The position numbers and the translations under genes were made by a program. From assembly GCA_003505715.1 (NCBI GenBank), contig DNXU01000008.1, forward strand, positions 404 to 7,775: DNA of 7,372 bases, in the 5' to 3' direction. Below, one piece after another: positions 1 to 4,554 of this stretch. Source of the stretch: Cyanobacteria bacterium UBA8803 (GTDB lineage Bacteria > Cyanobacteriota > Cyanobacteriia > Cyanobacteriales > Coleofasciculaceae). The notes beneath the pieces are model-generated. The model was not told the DNA's origin. It searched no databases and was given only the letters and a program-made list of their open reading frames with translations. Numbering within the stretch: position 1 is the first letter of the stretch; each line of letters opens with the position of its first letter.

Positions 1-411
1 TATCCAGAACTATCAGGATTAGTCGTATCCTTAGTAGACAAACAAGGAAAACCACAGAATGGGTTCTTACGACTCAATGATATTTTCAATCTAAATCTTC
101 CAGCAGAACTGGTGGTGTTAAGTGCTTGTCAAACGGGGAGTGGAAAAAATGTCAAAGGGGAAGGAATCGTGGGATTGACAAGAGGGTTTATGTATGCGGG
201 TTCACCGAGAGTAATTGCTTCGTTATGGAATGTAAATGATGCTTCAACGGCACAACTGATGAAACTGTTTTATCAAAAGTATTTGCAAGAAAACCTTCCT
301 CCGGCTGAAGCGTTACGACAGGCACAGTTAGCAATGTGGCAGAGTCATCAAGTTGATTGGCGTACTCCCTATTTTTGGGCAGCCTTTACCCTTCAGGGTG
401 AGTGGCGTTAA
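1..411 (+). CDS. CHAT-domain protein, C-terminal part (5' end outside window)
   Basis: This is the last 136 codons of a gene that is open from base 1, so its start lies to the left. A GTG at 112 is an internal codon, not the start, because the reading continues upstream in the same frame with family-typical sequence (PELSGL, then GFLRLNDIFNL). CHAT domains are caspase-like cysteine peptidases of the separase/gingipain fold. The Cys of the dyad is in SACQTG (Cys43 of the visible part), followed by GEGIVGLTRGFMYAGSPRVIASLW. The His half (usually HFATHG) would lie just upstream. The C-terminal AEALRQAQLAM and PYFWAAFTLQGEW are also typical. In cyanobacteria such domains usually sit behind TPR repeats; this is family knowledge, as no TPR is visible here. 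The protein ends right after the domain at TAA 409-411. Substrate unknown. Confidence 0.88.
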   Translation, partial: YPELSGLVVSLVDKQGKPQNGFLRLNDIFNLNLPAELVVLSACQTGSGKNVKGEGIVGLTRGFMYAGSPRVIASLWNVNDASTAQLMKLFYQKYLQENLPPAEALRQAQLAMWQSHQVDWRTPYFWAAFTLQGEWR

Positions 412-602
412 GAAAAAATTACAAACTAATCCCTGACTCTTTTTGAGCAATCAAGGCGGATCGAAAAAACTCCATTACCGACCCCGTCCCTGCTGCCTAC
501 AGGTCTGCACTACACTCCCTTCCCCACTCCCCATTGACAGTGTTGGGAATTCATCACAAGCTGTTCAGAAGCTGAATCGTATAGCAAGATACTAACTATA
601 GC
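412..602. other. Intergenic region between the CHAT gene and the aldolase
   Basis: This 191-base gap has no coding signal that I can see. A pyrimidine-rich stretch at 515-533 (CTCCC, TTCCCC, ACTCCCC) resembles the degenerate C-rich heptamer repeats found between genes in some cyanobacteria. A perfect -35 hexamer TTGACA lies at 534-539, but no -10 box lies at the right distance. TATAGC occurs twice, at 580-585 and 597-602; the first could be a weak -10 for the aldolase. A small inverted repeat TTCAG-AAG-CTGAA lies at 564-576. I see no convincing terminator for the CHAT gene. Confidence 0.4.
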
Positions 603-1241
603 GTGAGGATATCGAATCAATCTTGGTTAACACTGTTGCGGCAACATCGTGCCATTGCCGTAATTCGGGCGTCTGCCTACTCCTTGGGCCATCAAATGGC
701 AGAGGCACTAGCAGCAGGGGGGATATCGTTAATTGAAATTACTTGGAACACCGATCGCGCCCCTGAATTGATCGGCCAACTTCGCCGTGACTTATCTACC
801 TGTACCATTGGTGCAGGTACGATCTTAAATTTGGAACAGTTGCAGCACGCTATTGACGCAGGAGCGCAGTTTCTGTTCACCCCTCATACAGATACCAGGC
901 TAATTCAAGCTGCTGTAGCGGCAGGGGTGCCCATTGTGCCGGGGGCACTTTCCCCTACAGAAATTGTTACCGCTTGGGATGCGGGTGCTAGCTGCGTTAA
1001 GGTCTTTCCCATTCAAGCAGTTGGGGGTGCGAGTTATATCCAAGGGTTACAAGGGCCGCTGGGTCATATTCCCCTGATTCCTACTGGGGGCGTGACTTTA
1101 GCGAATGCACGGGACTTTATTACAGCAGGTGCGATCGCAGTTGGTCTTTCCGGAGACTTATTTCCTAAGGCTTTTATTGTGGCTGGAGATTGGGAAGCGA
1201 TCGCCCAACGAGCCAAAACTCTAAAATTGCAGTTGAGCTAG
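603..1241 (+). CDS. eda: KDPG/KHG aldolase (2-keto-3-deoxy-6-phosphogluconate aldolase)
   Basis: This class I (Schiff-base) aldolase of 212 aa splits 2-keto-3-deoxy-6-phosphogluconate into pyruvate and glyceraldehyde 3-phosphate (Entner-Doudoroff route). Family members may also act on 4-hydroxy-2-oxoglutarate or oxaloacetate. Against E. coli Eda, recalled from memory, it aligns without gaps from about residue 31 to 188: Glu45 in LIEITWNT, GAGTILN at 70-76, Lys133 (the Schiff-base lysine) in CVKVFP, and PTGGV at 160-164. Two positions differ: E. coli Arg49 is Asn49 here, and the Ser184 region reads GLSGDLF, with Ser at 183. The GTG at 603 is the only sensible start, since an in-frame TAG lies at 582-584 and the helix 1 region follows at once. 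There is no clear Shine-Dalgarno. No 6-phosphogluconate dehydratase gene lies in the window. Cytosolic. Confidence 0.9.
   Translation: MRISNQSWLTLLRQHRAIAVIRASAYSLGHQMAEALAAGGISLIEITWNTDRAPELIGQLRRDLSTCTIGAGTILNLEQLQHAIDAGAQFLFTPHTDTRLIQAAVAAGVPIVPGALSPTEIVTAWDAGASCVKVFPIQAVGGASYIQGLQGPLGHIPLIPTGGVTLANARDFITAGAIAVGLSGDLFPKAFIVAGDWEAIAQRAKTLKLQLS
1131..1138. repeat. HIP1 octamer GCGATCGC
   Basis: Palindromic GCGATCGC inside the aldolase gene, a genome signature of many cyanobacteria. Further copies lie at 1197-1204 (same gene), 2387-2394 (split gene) and 6137-6144 (nucleotidase gene). Four in 7.4 kb is far above the chance rate of about one in 65 kb. Confidence 0.9.
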
Positions 1242-1327
1242 AATGGAAATATAGGGGAGTGTTAAAAATGATAGAGAGTTGATTAGCAAGCTGCTCTCGT
1301 CAGCTAGGGTGAGGAGGTTGTAACTCC
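1242..1327 (+). promoter_or_regulatory. Leader and ribosome binding site of the L,D-transpeptidase gene
   Basis: A strong Shine-Dalgarno GAGGAGG lies at 1311-1317, ten bases before the ATG at 1328, and decides that start. Just before it lies a short inverted repeat, AGCTG 1289-1293 and CAGCT 1301-1305 with a 7-base loop. It is too weak to call a terminator. I see no clear promoter, so co-transcription with the aldolase 86 bases upstream is possible. Confidence 0.55.
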
Positions 1328-1840
1328 ATGAAAAGCATCATTTCTTCTCAGTGGATGCGTTGCACAGCAACGTGCTTGGCAGGTTTCGCCCTAGCACTGA
1401 CAGTATCGGGTTTTTGGATGCAACCTACTCTCTCCACTCCCCTGGCCGAGCAAATTGCTGCCAGAATGATGGAACTGCAAGATTCAGAGCATCGCTGGAT
1501 TCAAATTGACCTGACTAATCAAAGACTAATTGCTTGGGAAGGCGGCAATCAGGTGTATGCAGTGGTTGTTTCTACGGGCAAACGCTCCACTCCGACGCGG
1601 ACGGGTATGTTTACGATTCGCTCCAAGCATCGTACCGATCGGATGCGAGGGCAAGGCTATGATGTCCCCAACGTGCCCTATGCCATGTATTATGATGGGG
1701 GCTACGCCATCCACGGGGCTTACTGGCATCGCAAGTTTGGGACACCAGTCAGTCACGGTTGTGTCAATGTGGCTGTGAATCACGCCCGCTGGTTATTTGA
1801 TTGGGCAACGGTGGGGACGCCCGTAGTTATTCATCACTAA
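1328..1840 (+). CDS. Exported L,D-transpeptidase, YkuD family
   Basis: A 170-aa protein with one YkuD (L,D-transpeptidase catalytic) domain. The family forms 3-3 peptidoglycan cross-links or attaches proteins to the wall, using a catalytic Cys that attacks L,D peptide bonds of stem peptides. An N-terminal hydrophobic segment at residues 14-31 (CLAGFALALTVSGFW) after a basic start looks like a signal peptide or anchor, with possible cleavage near residue 40. The catalytic domain spans about 56-170: WIQIDLTNQRLIAWEGG, then STPTRTGMFTI, then YAIHGAYWH with His129, and SHGCVN with His143 and Cys145. The Asn after SHGCV is an accepted family variant. It would act in the periplasm. The domain is short with no LysM or repeats, so it is a minimal form. 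The start is set by a strong Shine-Dalgarno. Confidence 0.93.
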   Translation: MKSIISSQWMRCTATCLAGFALALTVSGFWMQPTLSTPLAEQIAARMMELQDSEHRWIQIDLTNQRLIAWEGGNQVYAVVVSTGKRSTPTRTGMFTIRSKHRTDRMRGQGYDVPNVPYAMYYDGGYAIHGAYWHRKFGTPVSHGCVNVAVNHARWLFDWATVGTPVVIHH

Positions 1841-1916
1841 AGATAATTTTAAGGCTTCAGTCGATCGGGAGTGATATCGTGTCCGGTTGCGTTGATATGG
1901 TTGAACCTCTTTATAC

Positions 1917-1937
1917 AAGTCCGATGCTACCGGATTT
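1917..1937. terminator. Weak hairpin between convergent genes
   Basis: AAGTCCG (1917-1923) can pair with CGGATTT (1931-1937) across a 7-base loop, giving 7 pairs including one G-T. It sits where the plus-strand transpeptidase and the minus-strand broken gene converge and overlaps the latter's TAG stop (1927-1929). Neither side has a clean T tract, so a terminator role is only a guess from position. Confidence 0.22.
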
Positions 1938-2190
1938 GATATGATTTTGATTCTTTGAGAGCCGAATGCAAAAAAGCCTCGACTTGCTGTTTTTGGCTCT
2001 CGGTAGTGTTTGCTGCTGTAGGAGTTGCCAGTCGAGAGGCAGTTAGCACGGCTCCAACCCAGTGTTGGGTGTGCCAGAAACCATTGCCATCAAGAGCCGG
2101 AAGCTGTTCCGTATTCGGGTAAGGATAGGGAGACACGTACCAGTAGGGTTCATTGTAGCTAGTGTCCCCAGGGGATAAACCAATCCCCAC
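1927..2190 (-). CDS. C-terminal fragment of the split conserved protein
   Basis: From GTG at 2190 this frame gives 87 aa beginning GIGLSPGDTSYNEPYWYV and ending KSYQIR. The GTG is an internal Val codon of the full gene: 22 further codons of the same frame (PHHFDIATL and on) precede it back to the TGA at 2257-2259. No Shine-Dalgarno supports a start here, so independent translation is doubtful. It is best read as the tail of the broken gene. Confidence 0.35.
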   Translation of the reverse strand: MGIGLSPGDTSYNEPYWYVSPYPYPNTEQLPALDGNGFWHTQHWVGAVLTASRLATPTAANTTESQKQQVEAFLHSALKESKSYQIR

Positions 2191-2256
2191 CGTTCTTGGC
2201 TCTCCGTTTTTGGTGCCAGGTAAGGAAATCAGGGTTGCGATATCAAAGTGATGGGG

Positions 2257-2796
2257 TCAGATGTGGATGGATGAGGCGTCTTCATTTGTAGCAACGATCT
2301 CTTGTAAAAGTTGATGGGTATTAACATAGTAGTGTTTTAGTTCCTGCCGTGCTGACTCTTCACTGGCATCGAAGGCAGCACCGTGAGCGATCGCACTATC
2401 CGGAAAATCATCTGGTGGATAGGAAAGAAAGACGACTTTATCGGCATCAGCACCCAGTTTGACAATTTCTGATTTGAGCCAACTCAATCCCTCGTCCATG
2501 GTTTTTTGATGTAAGGGAAATGCGGCCAGGGTATTGCCCTGTTTATCTAAAATAATGGACGTGAGACTGATTGGTTCGAGGGCAACTCGAAACGGTTTTT
2601 TTGTTGGGATGATTGCTCCGACAAACATCTCTAATTGAGGATGCCATTCTAAACTGGTGTGGCTGTAGTCGGGTAGGGGTTCGGCAAGGGCAGAACCTGT
2701 GGCTGCAATGAACTGAATCGCGTAGTGTAGTTGCAATCTGCTTTCTGTGAGGTCTTGCGGTAGAATTTTGCCGATGGTTTGCCAGGAATTATTCAT
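2257..2796 (-). CDS. N-terminal fragment of the split conserved protein
   Basis: This is the 179-aa product still made before the TGA: MNNSWQTIGKIL at the start and SSIHI at the end. It covers an apparent N-terminal domain (LQLHYAIQFIAATG, then SLEWHPQLEMFVG) and a helical end (SARQELKHYYVNTHQLLQEIV). Its start is coupled by ATGA to the upstream kinase. The protein loses the conserved-looking HHFDIA and SPGD parts that follow in the same frame. Whether it is stable or active cannot be told. Confidence 0.6.
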   Translation of the reverse strand: MNNSWQTIGKILPQDLTESRLQLHYAIQFIAATGSALAEPLPDYSHTSLEWHPQLEMFVGAIIPTKKPFRVALEPISLTSIILDKQGNTLAAFPLHQKTMDEGLSWLKSEIVKLGADADKVVFLSYPPDDFPDSAIAHGAAFDASEESARQELKHYYVNTHQLLQEIVATNEDASSIHI

Positions 2797-3449
2797 TGTT
2801 TTTTCTCCTGATTGTGGTTTAGGAAAATACCGTCAACGAAGGCTTGGGGATTATCTTTGGCAAAATGGACTCGTTGGGCTGGGAAATAAATAGTTTCGTA
2901 ATCAGCGATGAGTTGTTTTTCAGGTAAGCCTTCTTGGTTTCTCAGGATGGCTCGTTTTAGTGCAGTTTCAAAAGGACACTCAATCCAAAAAGAAAGGTCA
3001 TAATGATGCCTTAAGTCGCTCTTGAGGATGAAAATGCCTTCTAGAAGAATTAAATCAACATTCTTGTAGCTGAGACGCTCTTTATAGTAAGCATCCTCGA
3101 TAAAATTGAGTAAATCGACTTCCAAGTCAATTGACCGATGATTTTTCAGGGGTGTGATGAGCAAATCGAATAGTTCATCCCACCGAAAAGCGTGTTGATA
3201 AAAATGCTCGCCTGGATTATGTTGGCCGAACCTGATAGCAGTTGGGTAATGCCACAGATCTAAGTTCAGCGCAACAGTATGTAAATTTCTAGTATTAAGT
3301 TCATCGACAACTTTTTTGGTGATAGTACCTTTCCCTGAGCCATCGATACCACTAATTGCGACCAGAACAGCACCCTGAGGTTGACTTGAGGTGGCCTTAG
3401 CCATGATGGTTTCCACCATCGCGGAGATTGTTGTCATCCTAGGAATCAT
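2793..3449 (-). CDS. Uridine-kinase-like P-loop nucleoside/phosphotransferase kinase
   Basis: A 218-aa P-loop kinase. Walker A is GIDGSGKGT (residues 34-42) after strand AVLVAIS. A DLWHYP segment with Asp64 sits where uridine kinases have their DxFY substrate/catalytic Asp. LLEGIF (135-140) matches the EGI motif, and KRAILRNQ (165-172) looks like the Arg-bearing lid. YFPAQRVHF (188-196) is also typical of the family. The family phosphorylates uridine/cytidine or related small molecules with NTP; the true substrate here is unknown. Start choice is uncertain. Met1 has no Shine-Dalgarno, and Met5, Met11 and Met16 are all in frame before the Walker strand, with Met16 behind a weak GGTGG. It overlaps the downstream gene by 4 bases (ATGA). 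The lipoprotein gene ends 99 bases upstream on the same strand, so one transcript is possible. Confidence 0.85.
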   Translation of the reverse strand: MIPRMTTISAMVETIMAKATSSQPQGAVLVAISGIDGSGKGTITKKVVDELNTRNLHTVALNLDLWHYPTAIRFGQHNPGEHFYQHAFRWDELFDLLITPLKNHRSIDLEVDLLNFIEDAYYKERLSYKNVDLILLEGIFILKSDLRHHYDLSFWIECPFETALKRAILRNQEGLPEKQLIADYETIYFPAQRVHFAKDNPQAFVDGIFLNHNQEKKQ

Positions 3450-3548
3450 AAATCAAAAATGGGATTGCCATCCACAAGGGTATACAATTTTTCAGCAAAG
3501 CCTCACGATAAAACCTCTGCGTTAAAAAAAGATTATGTCGATACCAAA

Positions 3549-4037
3549 CTATTTAAATGCAGCAGCACCAAAGGTAGCATTAAACTTGCGGCACCAGATC
3601 CCAGCAGACTTATAGTCAGCCAGATTGATATTGTCCGGGATAGGATAGCTTTGAGTGCCACTAAACTTTTCCAGGGGAGCAAGCACTACATAATCGGGTT
3701 CTTGGATTGGATAAGCATGTGGTTTAGTAGAGCCAATTACATCATCAGAACGATGTAAAATCACTACTAAATCTGGCCCTTTATCTGAAGTCTTAAAAGA
3801 CTCATCTAGCTCTAAATAAGCTTTGCCATTGCGGATCGCAATACTGGCAGTCCCTTGAGTTGGATGTTCCCCAGAAACAAAAGTACCAGATTTGATCACA
3901 CCTGATTTGGCAGGACTAGGCGATGCTGTTGCAGTAGCAGCAGGACTAGCAGAAGGCTGACTGACTGATTCTTGCTTGCTACAGCCCAAAATTAATACAG
4001 TGGCAATAGTAAATATTAGCAAAGAGTTGAACTTCAT
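3549..4037 (-). CDS. DM13-domain lipoprotein
   Basis: A 162-aa lipoprotein. Residues 1-18 are a lipoprotein signal peptide (MKFNSLLIFTIATVLILG) with the lipobox Cys at 19; Leu at -2 is slightly off consensus. A Ser/Pro/Ala-rich linker (about 24-45) follows. Residues 46-162 form a DM13 domain: SGTFVSGEHPTQGTASI, then LELDESFKTSDKGPDLVVIL, then YPIPDNINLADYKSAGIWC with Cys149, and FNATFGAAAF at the end. DM13 domains have been proposed to act in redox or electron transfer through a conserved Cys (family knowledge). In cyanobacteria they occur as small lipoproteins of unproven role. It should be membrane-tethered outside the cytoplasm. No Shine-Dalgarno precedes ATG 4037. A possible -10 TATAAA lies at 4060-4055 on the minus strand without a clear -35. 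No terminator is visible before the kinase. Confidence 0.88.
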   Translation of the reverse strand: MKFNSLLIFTIATVLILGCSKQESVSQPSASPAATATASPSPAKSGVIKSGTFVSGEHPTQGTASIAIRNGKAYLELDESFKTSDKGPDLVVILHRSDDVIGSTKPHAYPIQEPDYVVLAPLEKFSGTQSYPIPDNINLADYKSAGIWCRKFNATFGAAAFK

Positions 4038-4110
4038 GATGGTAATGTAATTGCTTTATAGATACTCTAAGAACCAAAAATGAGTGGGGAATGATTTGGA
4101 AGTGAGGATC

Positions 4111-4178
4111 GACTGTGAGAATTCTGATATTTTCCTGAGAGCAATGATGTAGCCTCTCAGGAACGCAGTCTTTTTTTT
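4111..4178 (+). terminator. Long hairpin followed by T8 (orphan intrinsic terminator)
   Basis: TTCCTGAGAG (4132-4141) and CTCTCAGGAA (4154-4163) form a perfect 10-bp stem with a 12-base loop. GACTGTG (4111-4117) pairs with CGCAGTC (4164-4170) with one G-T, which extends the stem to 17 pairs with a 14-base bulge on the left arm only. Eight T residues follow directly (4171-4178), so it points along the plus strand. No plus-strand gene lies between 1840 and here; the only gene upstream, the lipoprotein, is on the other strand. It may end a small RNA, an antisense transcript, or read-through. Confidence 0.6.
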
Positions 4179-4260
4179 ACGCAAAGAACACAACAGAAGA
4201 GAACGTGGAGTGTCGATGTGTTCGTCCAGCTCCTATGAAGAGTTTGTAAAGCTCCCTATC

Positions 4261-4290
4261 CTTAAGCAGGGCTTTACTTCATCTTTACGA
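4261..4290 (+). promoter_or_regulatory. Pho-box-like triple repeat upstream of the nucleotidase
   Basis: Three 8-bp units spaced by exactly 3 bp: CTTAAGCA (4261), CTTTACTT (4272) and CTTTACGA (4283). The published cyanobacterial Pho box is tandem PyTTAAPyPy(T/A) at 11-bp steps, bound by SphR/PhoB-type regulators. The units match 7, 7 and 6 of 8 positions. A poor fourth unit, ATTGGCAA at 4294, overlaps the -35-like TTGGCA. Placement 265 bases before a secreted nucleotidase fits phosphate-limitation control. This is recognition by eye, not a scored match. Confidence 0.5.
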
Positions 4291-4294
4291 AAAA

Positions 4295-4323
4295 TTGGCA
4301 AAGTTAACCGTGGGCTTACTAAT
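4295..4323 (+). promoter_or_regulatory. Candidate promoter of the nucleotidase gene
   Basis: TTGGCA (4295-4300, 5 of 6 to TTGACA) and ACTAAT (4318-4323, 4 of 6 to TATAAT) are separated by 17 bases, just after the Pho-box-like repeats. A start near 4330 would give a leader of about 225 bases. The -10 is weak, as expected for a promoter that needs an activator. Confidence 0.38.
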
Positions 4324-4437
4324 TGCAGAACGCCAGCCGTTGGAATTTTCCCAAACTAACGGATGGGGAAATGTAATTTAGGCTACATTCACTCTCTTCT
4401 AAACGGAATCCAACTTACTCGGATTGTAGCGTTAATA

Positions 4438-4463
4438 ATTTTCCTGTTTTGGTACAGGAGAGT
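4438..4463 (+). other. Hairpin in the nucleotidase 5' leader
   Basis: ATTTTCCTGT (4438-4447) pairs with ACAGGAGAGT (4454-4463) across the 6-base loop TTTGGT. This gives ten pairs, two of them G-T. No T tract follows, so it is not a terminator. It lies about 90 bases before the start codon, in a leader that is long for a bacterial gene, and could affect mRNA stability or translation. Confidence 0.35.
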
Positions 4464-4554
4464 ATTCACCTTGGCTCCAGCAAGAGATTCTTTTGCCTCA
4501 GAGCAAGCACTCAACACCCGATCCCTCCCTTGATTTCACTTGACGAGGCATCTT

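Larger units (their letters stand above)
1927..2796 (-). pseudogene. Conserved protein of unknown function, split by an in-frame TGA
   Basis: Read on the minus strand from ATG 2796 to TAG 1927, one frame covers 289 sense-length codons with a single stop, TGA at 2259-2257 (codon 180). After the TGA the same frame goes straight on with PHHFDIATLISLPGTKNGE, then SPGDTSYNEPYWYVSPYPYP and GFWHTQHWVGAVL. WPHHFDIA is what I recall from uncharacterised bacterial homologues, so TGA most likely replaced TGG (Trp). The intact protein looks soluble, with no signal peptide or membrane segment, and is rich in aromatic residues and His. The start overlaps the kinase stop as ATGA, which indicates translational coupling. 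I do not recognise a function. Alternatives are a sequencing error or a truly short 179-aa product. A recoded TGA is unlikely, as cyanobacteria use the standard code and the replaced residue is Trp. Confidence 0.8.
4038..4554. other. 517-base divergent intergenic region
   Basis: This region separates the minus-strand lipoprotein gene from the plus-strand nucleotidase gene. From left to right it holds a possible minus-strand -10 (4055-4060), a long hairpin with a T8 tract on the plus strand (4111-4178), a direct repeat AGCTCC(C)TAT at 4228-4236 and 4250-4259, a Pho-box-like triplet (4261-4290), a promoter-like pair (4295-4323), and a leader hairpin (4438-4463). It ends with the nucleotidase ribosome binding site (4545-4548). 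No open frame of convincing coding character was found; the best is a 28-codon TTG frame at 4295-4381. Confidence 0.6.

Noticed and set aside
1..411. Reading the CHAT protein as a CRISPR-linked TPR-CHAT (Craspase-like) effector
   Set aside because: No cas genes or repeats in the window; CHAT proteins without CRISPR links are common in cyanobacteria.
534..539. Perfect TTGACA as the aldolase promoter -35
   Set aside because: No -10-like hexamer lies 15-19 bases downstream; the nearest TATAGC is 40 bases away.
692..880. Minus-strand frame inside the aldolase gene
   Set aside because: Fully antisense to a well-matched aldolase; no start signal and no recognisable protein.
1526..1783. Frames on both strands inside the L,D-transpeptidase gene
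   Set aside because: They overlap the catalytic domain with its SHGC motif in the real frame; low-quality translations.
2257..2259. TGA as selenocysteine or reassigned Trp codon
   Set aside because: The expected residue is Trp, not Cys or Sec. I see no SECIS-like element, and cyanobacteria use TGA as stop.
3524..3530. T7 tract (minus strand) after the lipoprotein stop as a terminator
   Set aside because: No stable hairpin precedes the tract on the minus strand.
3459..3758. Plus-strand open frame of 99 codons
   Set aside because: Its right half is antisense to the DM13 lipoprotein gene, whose domain, lipobox and stop are well supported. The translation has no family features.
4295..4381. 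28-codon TTG-started frame (LAKLTVGLLIAERQ and on) in the nucleotidase leader
   Set aside because: The TTG lies in the -35-like box, there is no Shine-Dalgarno, and I recognise no homologue. It could be a leader peptide but is not supported.
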